The position numbers and the translations under genes are program-made. Positions 14,246 through 21,323 of a DNA stretch of 28,739 bases are shown one piece after another; positions within the stretch are counted from its first letter, which is position 1, and each line of letters starts with the position of its first letter. The DNA is from an uncultured Oscillospiraceae bacterium. GTDB taxonomy: Bacteria; Bacillota; Clostridia; Oscillospirales; Oscillospiraceae. Location of the stretch: assembly GCA_910587205.1 (NCBI GenBank), contig CAJULZ010000018.1:1-28739 (forward strand), given 5' to 3'. The notes beneath the pieces were generated by a model. That model ran no database searches, had not been told where the DNA came from, and worked only from the letters and a program-made list of their open reading frames with translations.

Positions 14246-14527
14246 CTATTCGCCCTCTTCGTCCTCGAACAGCTCAGCCATAAACTGCTCGTAGACCTCG
14301 TTGAGTTCTTGCTCGTTGTCGATGTCGGCCAAGAGCTGCTCACCGTCCTGCTCTATGACGCGGAGCAGGATCAGGCCGAAGTCCTCGTCGTCCTCGTCCA
14401 TGTCGGCGGGGACGAACGCCATATACTCATTCCCCTTGTACTCAAGGGTACCCAGATGCTCCAATTCAAATTCATTGCCCTCGTCGTCAGTGACGGAAAT
14501 AAAATCAGGCCCGTATTCTTCACTCAT
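14246..14527 (-). CDS. DUF1292 family protein
   Basis: A 93-aa acidic protein of the DUF1292 family (like B. subtilis YrzB). The family core is visible: FISVTDDEGNEFELEHLGTLEYKGNEYMAF followed by an acidic stretch DEDDEDFGLILLRV. Function is unknown. Relatives often sit by the yrrK/yrzL genes, which are not here. Two ATGs are possible. The one at 14536 is only two bases from AAAGGAGG, while the one at 14527 has 11 bases of spacing and gives the family-typical N-terminus, so it is chosen. A promoter lies at 14576-14604. Confidence 0.88.
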   Translation of the reverse strand: MSEEYGPDFISVTDDEGNEFELEHLGTLEYKGNEYMAFVPADMDEDDEDFGLILLRVIEQDGEQLLADIDNEQELNEVYEQFMAELFEDEEGE

Positions 14528-14575
14528 TCTTAACATATCCTCCTTTCCAGGGATCGGGGTTCTTCTTATGCCCCT

Positions 14576-14604
14576 ATTGTAACGGCTATCGCGGAAAAAA
14601 GCAA
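14576..14604 (-). promoter_or_regulatory. Promoter of the DUF1292 gene
   Basis: On the minus strand TTGCTT (14599-14604) and TACAAT (14576-14581) are 17 bases apart, with a start near 14569. It is divergent from the penicillin-binding protein promoter. Confidence 0.7.
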
Positions 14605-14661
14605 GAGGGATCACAAAAAAAGCCAGGAAGATCTTGTCGAAATCGGGCATCCTGCCCAGGG

Positions 14662-14690
14662 TGGACAAAATGGACGGACTATGATATAAT
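14662..14690 (+). promoter_or_regulatory. Promoter of the penicillin-binding protein gene
   Basis: TGGACA (14662-14667) and a perfect TATAAT (14685-14690) are 17 bases apart. The start near 14697 leaves a 100-base leader in which GGCGGCG (about 14718) can pair with CGCCGCC (about 14741), a stable hairpin upstream of the ribosome binding site GGAGGG. Confidence 0.75.
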
Positions 14691-14795
14691 GCCATTGTCT
14701 GTCATGCCCTTTTGGGCGGCGGATAGAGAGAGGCACACGCGCCGCCGTGGGAACAGCGTCCCGCGGGGCTTGAATACATCGGAGGGATCTCAATT

Positions 14796-17633
14796 ATGTC
14801 AGAGATAAACCAGAATCACAGCATGGGCCGCCGAGAACCGCAGCCCGGCGGCGGGCGGGAGGAGCCCCGCGCCCGGGCCAAGCGCCGCAAAAAGCGCCGC
14901 CCCCTTATTTTGACCATCATCATCCGTTTTTTCCAGCTCGTCGGCACGCTGCTGCTGGTGGGCGCGGTGACCGGCTCCTTTCTGATCTGTTATGCCGCCG
15001 TCTATGTGAAAACGGCGGTCATACCCACAGCCCACTTGGATCTGTCCGACGTCAGCATGAATGAGAACTCAGTCATCTATTATGCGGATAAAACCACCGG
15101 CCAGTGGCGGGAGCTCCAGACCCTGGTGGGCAACGAAAACCGGGAGCTGGTGGAGTACAAGGACTTCCCTGAGGACCTGATCCACGCCATCGTGGCCATT
15201 GAGGACAAGCGCTTCTGGCAGCACCAGGGGGTGGACTGGATCGGCACGGCCCGGGGCCTGTCCCGCTTGTTCACCGGGGGCAATATCCAGGGTGGCTCCA
15301 CCATCACCCAGCAGATGATCAAAAATGCCACCAATAAAAAGGACGTCACCGTCACCCGGAAGATCTGGGAGATTTTCACCGCGCTGGACCTGGAGAAGAA
15401 CTATACAAAAGAGGACATCCTCACCATTTATCTGAACTACATTTACCTGGGCAACGGGTGCCACGGCGTTCAGGCCGCGTCCCAGTACTATTTCGGCAAG
15501 GACGTGTCCGACCTGACCTTGGCGGAGTGCGCCAGTTTGGCTGGCATCACCAATAATCCGTCCCTGTACGCCCCCAAGGGGCTGGTGGAGGTGCTGCGCT
15601 ACCGCTGCACCAATCCGGACTGTGATTTTCCGTACTCTCTGACGAAGGACGAGGTGTGCGGGTCCTGTGGAGCGGAAAATTCCTATGACAACGGTTCGGT
15701 GTGGACTAATAAGGAGTTTAACAAGTCCCGGCAGGAGCTGATCCTGGGGGAGATGGCCAACCCAGAGATTTCGCCCAATGGCGCGTATATTACCGAGGCG
15801 GAGCGGGACGCTGCCAAGGCGCAGCCCCTCACGTTTGCGTGGGAGGCTCAGACCGGCGAAGAGGGCGGCGCAGACCAGGACAAAGCGGCGAAGCCCTCCC
15901 CCCTTTATTCCTGGTATGTGGAGGCGGTAATCGACGAGGCTATCCGAGTGCTGATGGATGAGACCAAGCTGAGCGAAAAATGGTGCACGAACCGGGTGTT
16001 CAGCGGCGGGCTGAAGATCTACGTCCCCTATGACCCGGATATCCAGGCGGCGGTGGATGCCATCTATAATGACCGCGCCAATTTGGACCAGGTCTCGTCC
16101 CGCACCGGGCAGCGGCTGGCCTCGGCCATCACCGTGGTGGACAACTCCACAGGCTACGTGGTGGCTTTGGGGAATACGATGGAAAAGACGCTAAACCGCG
16201 GCTTCAACGCCTCGGTGGATGCCTTGCGGCAACCCGGCTCGTCCATCAAGCCCTTGTCTGTCTATTCCCCAGCGCTGGAGATGAAGCTCATCACCCCGGC
16301 TACCGTCATTGACGACAGCCCGCAGGAGCTTAACGGCAGGCCGTGGCCAATCAACGTCACGCCTACCTACCGTGGCCTGACCACCGTACTGTACGGTATT
16401 ACCCAGTCGCTGAATACCGTTGCTGTGCGGGTGCTGGATCAGGTTACGCCCCAGGAGTCTTTCAATTTCATGACCGAGCGGTATGGCTTCACCTCGCTGG
16501 AAGCCTACCGGGTGAACCGACGGGGCGAGGTCCAGTCAGACATTGACCGCAGCCCCTTAGCGATGGGCGGCCTGACCCGGGGCGTATCCACCTATGAGAT
16601 GGCGGCGGCGTTCGCAACCTTTCCCCGGAACGGGGTGTTCTCCAAGGCTACCACCGTGCTGGAGATCCGGGATGCCGAGGGTAAGGTGCTGGTGGACAAC
16701 CGCCCGGAGTCGAAGCCTGTAATCCAAAGCGATACCGCCTATTATATCAACTCCATGCTCACCAATGCGGTCAATACCGGTACGGGCTATAACGCCCGTA
16801 TCTCCGGTCAAACCGTGGCGGGCAAAACGGGCACCACCAATGACTGGTACGACCTGTGGTTCTGCGGCTATACCTCTTACTATACCGCCGCGGTATGGAC
16901 GGGCTACCCGGACTTTAACGAGGTGGTCAACCGGACAGGCTATAACCCATCGGTTGTTCTGTGGCAGAAGGTTATGTCTATTGTCCACGAAAATCTGGAG
17001 AACCGGGCGTTTGAAGTGCCCCGGAGCCTGAGCTCTTATTCCGTATGCATAGACTGTGGTAAGCTATCTACCGCCGACTGCGAGAACGATGTGCGGGGAA
17101 ACCGTGTGCAGTCTTTCCGGTTGCTGGAAGGCGATGGGCCCAAGGAATACTGCCAGTGCCATGTGCCGGTGCAGGTCTGTACGGACAGCATCATCTTCAA
17201 CGCCAAAGGCGAGCCATCCGGTCGGTATCACTTGGCAGGGGAGTTTTGTCCGGAGGAGAGCGTCAGGACGTTGTTTGTGGTGGACTTTCAGCGGGAGCAG
17301 GTGGGGTCGACGTACGTGGGGGACTCCGATGCCTTGCTGAGCTTCTACGATACCCTGGGTGAGGAAGGCAAGTACTGCCACGTCCACACCAGCGAGCCGA
17401 TCCCGTCGGATGACCCGTTGGCCTCGGACGACCCATGGAGTTCGGATAATCCGGATGCCTCCGGCAGTCCAGATATTCCGCCGGACAGCAGCCCCGATCC
17501 CTGGACCGACCCCACGCCGGAGCCTACCGGCGATCCCTTGTTCCCATTTTATGAGCCTACCCCGGAACCCACCGAGCCGGCTTATGTGCCCGCTGCGGAC
17601 GAAGGGCCCGATTGGCTGGGGGGCTGGCGATAG
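14796..17633 (+). CDS. Class A penicillin-binding protein (PBP1A-like), with zinc-ribbon-like insertion
   Basis: A 945-aa bifunctional peptidoglycan synthase. A basic cytoplasmic start (1-36) and one membrane helix (about 37-70) precede a GT51 glycosyltransferase domain with catalytic E136 in AIEDKRFWQHQGVD and GGSTITQQMIKN at 167-178. The transpeptidase has S482-x-x-K485, S538-L-N540 and K677-T-G679, so both activities look intact. Between the two domains is an insertion with C271, C276, C288 and C291 spaced like a zinc ribbon. After the transpeptidase comes a segment with eight cysteines (C751 to C861), and then an Asp/Ser/Pro-rich tail with repeats such as TPEPT. GGAGGG is 9 bases before the ATG. 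It is transcribed alone. Confidence 0.95.
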   Translation: MSEINQNHSMGRREPQPGGGREEPRARAKRRKKRRPLILTIIIRFFQLVGTLLLVGAVTGSFLICYAAVYVKTAVIPTAHLDLSDVSMNENSVIYYADKTTGQWRELQTLVGNENRELVEYKDFPEDLIHAIVAIEDKRFWQHQGVDWIGTARGLSRLFTGGNIQGGSTITQQMIKNATNKKDVTVTRKIWEIFTALDLEKNYTKEDILTIYLNYIYLGNGCHGVQAASQYYFGKDVSDLTLAECASLAGITNNPSLYAPKGLVEVLRYRCTNPDCDFPYSLTKDEVCGSCGAENSYDNGSVWTNKEFNKSRQELILGEMANPEISPNGAYITEAERDAAKAQPLTFAWEAQTGEEGGADQDKAAKPSPLYSWYVEAVIDEAIRVLMDETKLSEKWCTNRVFSGGLKIYVPYDPDIQAAVDAIYNDRANLDQVSSRTGQRLASAITVVDNSTGYVVALGNTMEKTLNRGFNASVDALRQPGSSIKPLSVYSPALEMKLITPATVIDDSPQELNGRPWPINVTPTYRGLTTVLYGITQSLNTVAVRVLDQVTPQESFNFMTERYGFTSLEAYRVNRRGEVQSDIDRSPLAMGGLTRGVSTYEMAAAFATFPRNGVFSKATTVLEIRDAEGKVLVDNRPESKPVIQSDTAYYINSMLTNAVNTGTGYNARISGQTVAGKTGTTNDWYDLWFCGYTSYYTAAVWTGYPDFNEVVNRTGYNPSVVLWQKVMSIVHENLENRAFEVPRSLSSYSVCIDCGKLSTADCENDVRGNRVQSFRLLEGDGPKEYCQCHVPVQVCTDSIIFNAKGEPSGRYHLAGEFCPEESVRTLFVVDFQREQVGSTYVGDSDALLSFYDTLGEEGKYCHVHTSEPIPSDDPLASDDPWSSDNPDASGSPDIPPDSSPDPWTDPTPEPTGDPLFPFYEPTPEPTEPAYVPAADEGPDWLGGWR

Positions 17634-17638
17634 CATAG

Positions 17639-17671
17639 GCCGCCTGCGGATTTTCCGCAGGCGGCTTTTTT
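17639..17671 (+). terminator. Intrinsic terminator of the penicillin-binding protein gene
   Basis: GCCGCCTGCGG pairs perfectly with CCGCAGGCGGC around ATTTT, followed by TTTTTT. It starts six bases after the stop codon. Confidence 0.95.
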
Positions 17672-17689
17672 CAAATTCAAAAATCCTTA

Positions 17690-17847
17690 GAGCCTGTTTA
17701 ACATCTTGCAAAACACCATTTTTCGGGGTTTTTCGCCATAATTCATTGTGATTTCTTAAAATGGGCGCAATGATTATGACAAATCTCGCCTCGCATGACG
17801 GGGGAAATCCCCGTCTGCTGGTATTCTTTGAGGTATGAAACAGACTC
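17690..17847. mobile_element. 158-bp MITE-like element with imperfect terminal inverted repeats
   Basis: The left end GAGCCTGTTTAACATC and the inverse of the right end GAGTCTGTTTCATACC agree at 12 of 16 positions. Both ends are flanked by TTA (17687-17689 and 17848-17850), which looks like a 3-bp target duplication. It encodes no transposase and contains a hairpin, GACGGGG/CCCCGTC (17797-17815). GAG ends and a TNA target recall the IS1031 group of the IS5 family, which would supply the transposase in trans (inference). It is A+T-richer than its surroundings and lies in the gap between a terminator and a promoter. Confidence 0.6.
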
Positions 17848-17920
17848 TTAGGAGACATTTCTGCCGAAGAATTGCCGTTGGGCCGGGGAAGGTTTGGCGA
17901 AAAAACAGGGAAGGACACAA

Positions 17921-17949
17921 TTGCGTTCTGTCCGCAGGTGTGTTACAAT
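17921..17949 (+). promoter_or_regulatory. Promoter of the ACT protein-hom-lysC operon
   Basis: TTGCGT (17921-17926) and TACAAT (17944-17949) are 17 bases apart, with a start near 17956. The 357-base gap 17634-17990 therefore holds a terminator, the MITE-like element and this promoter, and I see no further gene in it. Confidence 0.7.
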
Positions 17950-17990
17950 AGACCACAACACAAAGACAGACGACCGTATAGGCGAGGGGT

Positions 17991-18446
17991 GTGGATGGAG
18001 TGGGGCAGGGGCAGAACCCAAATTATTTTATTGTGGAATCCGCCGTGCTGCCGGAGATTTACCGGAAGGTGGCCGAAGCGAAGCGGCTGCTGGAAACCGG
18101 GGAGGAGCGGACGGTGAATGCCGCCACCCGCCGTGCAGGGATTAGCCGTAGCGCGTTTTATAAATATAAAGATGCTATCCGGCCGTTCCAGGATTTACTC
18201 CATGGGGGGATTGTCACCGTGCAGATCCTCCTGCGAAATGAGCCGGGGGCGCTGTCCTCAGTGCTGAACCTGCTGGCGGCTCAAGGCGGGAACGTAATTA
18301 CCATCAATCAGGCTATCCCGGGCGGTGGTGCGGCGGCGGTGACGGTGGGGCTGGAGACCAGCGGGCTGTCCGCTGGGCTGGAGGAGCTGCTCGCAGAATT
18401 GAGGACCCGGCCTGAGGTGATCCGGTGCGAGGTTCTGGCAGGGTAA
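17991..18446 (+). CDS. pheB: ACT domain protein, PheB/UPF0735-like
   Basis: A protein of about 150 aa. The N-terminal half is helical and contains a helix-turn-helix-like stretch (NAATRRAGISRSAFYKYKDAI). The C-terminal half is an ACT domain (VTVQILLRNEPGALSSVLNLLAAQGGNVITI), a small amino-acid-binding fold. It matches the PheB/YszB (UPF0735) family, which in Bacillus lies beside hom or pheA and is thought to regulate amino acid synthesis, although its molecular role is not settled. The start is uncertain: GTG at 17991 has a cramped ribosome binding site, while GTG at 18000 lies 10 bases after GAGGGG. It heads the operon with hom and lysC. Confidence 0.85.
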   Translation: MDGVGQGQNPNYFIVESAVLPEIYRKVAEAKRLLETGEERTVNAATRRAGISRSAFYKYKDAIRPFQDLLHGGIVTVQILLRNEPGALSSVLNLLAAQGGNVITINQAIPGGGAAAVTVGLETSGLSAGLEELLAELRTRPEVIRCEVLAG

Positions 18447-18598
18447 TTCCGTTTCCCGAGAGGGAAGGGGAGCCCAAAGGATGTTTAGGTCCGCTAATGG
18501 AGAGGGTGCAAAGCGGCGCTCCGCCGCAGCGACATGGCATGCAGTGTGCTTGCTGGCGCGGTGGTTTGAAAAGAATTTAAAAAGGGATGACAGGCATT

Positions 18599-19813
18599 AT
18601 GGTAAATGTGGCAGTTTTAGGATTTGGCACCGTGGGTTCGGGAGTGGCCGAGGTGCTCACCGGCCATGAGGGCAGTATCGAACGAAAGGCAGACGGGCTG
18701 ATCCGGCTGAAATACATCCTGGATGTGCGGGAGTTTCCGGATAGCCCCTTTGCAGACCTGTTTGTGAAGGATTTTTCCGTTGTTGAAAACGACCCAGAAG
18801 TAGATATTGTGGTAGAGACCATCGGCGGGGCCACGGTGGCGCTGGACTTTACCCGCCGGGCGCTGGAAGCGGGGAAAAGCGTAGTGACCTCCAACAAGGA
18901 ACTGGTTGCCACGAAGGGCTATGAGTTGACCCAGCTGGCCAAGTCGAAGGGCGTGTGTTACCTTTTTGAGGCCAGCGTGGGGGGCGGTATCCCTATTATC
19001 CGGCCCCTGAGCCAGTGCCTCGCGGCAAATGAGATTCTCGAGATCTATGGGATCCTGAACGGTACCACCAATTATATCCTTACCCGGATGATCCGGGCGG
19101 GGCTCACCTTTGAGGCGGCGCTGGCGGAGGCCCAAGAGAAGGGTTACGCGGAGCGCGACCCCTCCGCCGATGTAGAGGGGCATGACGCCTGCCGGAAGAT
19201 CTGTATCCTGGCCGCCATCGCCTTTGGCCGGCATATCTACCCGGAACAGGTGCCCACCCAGGGGATCGATGGCGTTACCCTGGCAGATGTAGACTATACC
19301 GAGAGCGCCGGGAAGAAAATCAAACTGCTGGGCAGGGCCATCCGCCGGGAGGATGGCCGTGTGTGCGCCTACGTGGCGCCGCACCTGGTGGATCAGTCCA
19401 GTCCGCTGGCCGGGGTGGAGGACGTGTTCAACGCGATCTCCGTCCGAGGGGACGCCATCGGAGACGTGATGTTCTATGGGCGCGGCGCGGGCAAGCTGCC
19501 CACTGCGTCTGCGGTGGTGGCGGATGTCATCGACGTGGCCCGGAATATGGGCCACCGGAAGGCCCTGAGCTGGGAACCGGGCGGGGAGGACGCCGTATGT
19601 GGCATGGATGCCCTGGCCAGCCGGTGGTATGTCCGGGCGAAGGCCACTGCGGAAGCGCTACGCGCCGCCCTGCCTGGGTGCAAGCTGCTGGCCCGCCGGG
19701 AGAGCGGTGGGGGCGAGTGCGCCTGCCTCACCGAGGGAGAGCTGACCCAGGAAGAACTGGAGCGGCATCTGGCGGGGCTGGAGCAGTCCAGCGCCCTGCG
19801 GGTGCTGGACTGA
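18599..19813 (+). CDS. hom: Homoserine dehydrogenase
   Basis: It reduces aspartate semialdehyde to homoserine with NAD(P)H, the branch towards threonine and methionine. The 404-aa product has the Rossmann loop VLGFGTVGSGVAEVL at the N-terminus, VVTSNKELVA, EASVGGGIPII, GILNGTTNYILTRM, and the catalytic region GYAERDPSADVEGHDACRKI. The C-terminal 60 residues after the catalytic domain are a short, weak version of the regulatory ACT domain. ATG at 18599 is preferred over ATG at 18587, which sits on the ribosome binding site AAAAAGGG. The 152 bases after the preceding gene hold a GCGGCG/CGCCGC hairpin near 18515 and no recognisable riboswitch. Confidence 0.96.
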   Translation: MVNVAVLGFGTVGSGVAEVLTGHEGSIERKADGLIRLKYILDVREFPDSPFADLFVKDFSVVENDPEVDIVVETIGGATVALDFTRRALEAGKSVVTSNKELVATKGYELTQLAKSKGVCYLFEASVGGGIPIIRPLSQCLAANEILEIYGILNGTTNYILTRMIRAGLTFEAALAEAQEKGYAERDPSADVEGHDACRKICILAAIAFGRHIYPEQVPTQGIDGVTLADVDYTESAGKKIKLLGRAIRREDGRVCAYVAPHLVDQSSPLAGVEDVFNAISVRGDAIGDVMFYGRGAGKLPTASAVVADVIDVARNMGHRKALSWEPGGEDAVCGMDALASRWYVRAKATAEALRAALPGCKLLARRESGGGECACLTEGELTQEELERHLAGLEQSSALRVLD

Positions 19814-19903
19814 TTCTGGGCGGCGGCATAAGATAAGTTGTCAGGCCGTCGGCCTGATGACGCCCAAACAACATGGAAATTCCATGAGAGGATGAACAAG
19901 ACT

Positions 19904-21130
19904 ATGGCATTGATCGTACAGAAATTTGGCGGGTCCTCGGTGGCGGATGCTGAGAAGCTCCGCAACGTGGCCCGCATTATCACCGATACTTATCAAAAGG
20001 GGAACCGTGTGGTAGCGGTGCTGTCCGCGCAGGGGGACACGACGGACGACCTGATCGAAAAGGCCGCAGAGGTCAACCCAGCCGCCTCCAAACGGGAGAT
20101 GGACATGCTGCTGTCCACGGGGGAGCAGATCTCCTGTGCGCTGTGTGCGATGGCGATTGAGGGCATGGGGTTCCCGGTGGTGTCCCTGACCGGGTGGCAG
20201 GCGGGGTTCCGCACCAATTCCGGCTATGGGAACGCCCGCATCAAGCGGGTGCAGGCCGAACGCATCCGGGCTGAGTTGGATAAGCGGCGTATCGTGATCG
20301 TTACCGGCTTCCAGGGCCTGAATAAGTACGACGATATCACTACCCTGGGCCGCGGCGGGTCGGACACGTCGGCGGTAGCCATTGCGGCGGCCCTGAATGC
20401 CGACCTGTGCCAGATTTTCACCGATGTGGATGGGGTGTATACCGCCGACCCCCGGCAGGTGCCCACGGCCCATAAATTGGATGAGATCACCTATGACGAG
20501 ATGTTGGAGTTGGCTACACTGGGCGCACAGGTGCTCCATAACCGTTCGGTGGAGATGGCAAAACGGTACGGCGTGAACCTGGAAGTGCTGTCCAGCTTTT
20601 CCGGCAAGCCGGGTACGAAAGTTAAGGAGGTCGTCAAGACAATGGAAAAATCCCATATCAGTGGCATTGCAAAGGACAAAAACGTTGCCCGCCTGGCCCT
20701 GGTTGGGCTGGAAGATACTCCGGGTATCGCGTTTAAAATTTTCTCTCTGTTGGCCAAAAACAACGTAAATGTGGATATCATCCTCCAATCCATCGGCCGC
20801 AGTGAGACTAAGGATATCAGCTTTACTGTAGCCAAGGGCGACATGGAGCTGGCGCGGCAGCTTTTGGAGGAGAACCGGGAGCGCATTCAGTTTGATCATA
20901 TTGATGTGTCCGACAATATTGCGAAGGTGTCTATTGTGGGGGCGGGGATGATTAACAACCCCGGTGTGGCCGCGGCGATGTTCGAGGCATTGTTCAACGC
21001 GGGGATCAACATCAATATGATCTCCACCAGCGAGATCAAGGTGTCTGTGCTGGTCCACATCAGCGATGCAGACCGGGCGGTGCAGGTGATCCACGACAGG
21101 TTTTACGACGAATTCAACGGCGCCCAGTGA
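19904..21130 (+). CDS. lysC: Aspartate kinase
   Basis: It phosphorylates aspartate, the first step to lysine, threonine and methionine. The 408-aa product starts MALIVQKFGGSSVAD, the kinase signature, and has VTGFQG, the loop TLGRGGSDTSAVAIA, and FTDVDGVYTADPR. Two ACT domains follow (VALVGLEDTPGIAFKIFSLL and VSIVGAGMINNPGVAAAMFEAL) and are expected to bind feedback inhibitors. The ATG at 19904 gives the family-typical start with AGAGG upstream. In-frame ATGs at 19892 and 19838 are rejected. A perfect hairpin, TCAGGCC/GGCCTGA (19841-19857), lies between hom and lysC without a T-run and might separate or stabilise the messages. Confidence 0.97.
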   Translation: MALIVQKFGGSSVADAEKLRNVARIITDTYQKGNRVVAVLSAQGDTTDDLIEKAAEVNPAASKREMDMLLSTGEQISCALCAMAIEGMGFPVVSLTGWQAGFRTNSGYGNARIKRVQAERIRAELDKRRIVIVTGFQGLNKYDDITTLGRGGSDTSAVAIAAALNADLCQIFTDVDGVYTADPRQVPTAHKLDEITYDEMLELATLGAQVLHNRSVEMAKRYGVNLEVLSSFSGKPGTKVKEVVKTMEKSHISGIAKDKNVARLALVGLEDTPGIAFKIFSLLAKNNVNVDIILQSIGRSETKDISFTVAKGDMELARQLLEENRERIQFDHIDVSDNIAKVSIVGAGMINNPGVAAAMFEALFNAGININMISTSEIKVSVLVHISDADRAVQVIHDRFYDEFNGAQ

Positions 21131-21138
21131 GGCTGCCG

Positions 21139-21170
21139 CAGACCGGGCCGCTGGCCCGGTCTGTCTTTTT
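21139..21170 (+). terminator. Intrinsic terminator of the hom-lysC operon
   Basis: CAGACCGGGCC pairs perfectly with GGCCCGGTCTG around GCT, followed by TCTTTTT. It begins eight bases after the lysC stop codon. Confidence 0.95.
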
Positions 21171-21223
21171 ATGCGGGCCTGCGCCGGTGTGGAAAAACAA
21201 GGGGCGGGCAGAGGGGAAAATAG

Positions 21224-21252
21224 TTGCAATGCGGGGCGTATAGTGATAAAAT
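21224..21252 (+). promoter_or_regulatory. Promoter of the smc operon
   Basis: TTGCAA (21224-21229) and TAAAAT (21247-21252) are 17 bases apart, with a start near 21259. In the 65-base leader TGGCCGG (21282-21288) pairs with CCGGCCA (21296-21302), a hairpin ending about 10 bases before the ribosome binding site of smc. Confidence 0.75.
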
Positions 21253-21323
21253 AATCTATCTATGGACATATGTGAAGAATTTGGCCGGACCTGGGCCGGC
21301 CAGCGGATAATGAGGTGCGTGTA

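Noticed and set aside
17064..17918. A minus-strand frame crossing the penicillin-binding protein gene end, its terminator and the MITE-like element
   Set aside because: It joins a shadow of a real gene to non-coding DNA and has no domain. Parts of it may be annotated as hypothetical proteins where the element recurs.
18447..18598. T-box or threonine/methionine riboswitch before hom
   Set aside because: No TGGNACCGCG-type T-box sequence, S-box core or terminator is present, only a short GC hairpin.
18481..18669. Small plus-strand frame of 62 codons before hom
   Set aside because: It lacks a good ribosome binding site, overlaps the hom start in another frame and has no recognisable sequence.
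19841..21229. A long minus-strand reading frame (462 codons) opposite lysC
   Set aside because: It lies fully opposite an intact aspartate kinase, has no family features and arises from GC-rich codon bias. The same holds for long frames opposite smc, hom, purM, the foldase and the penicillin-binding protein.
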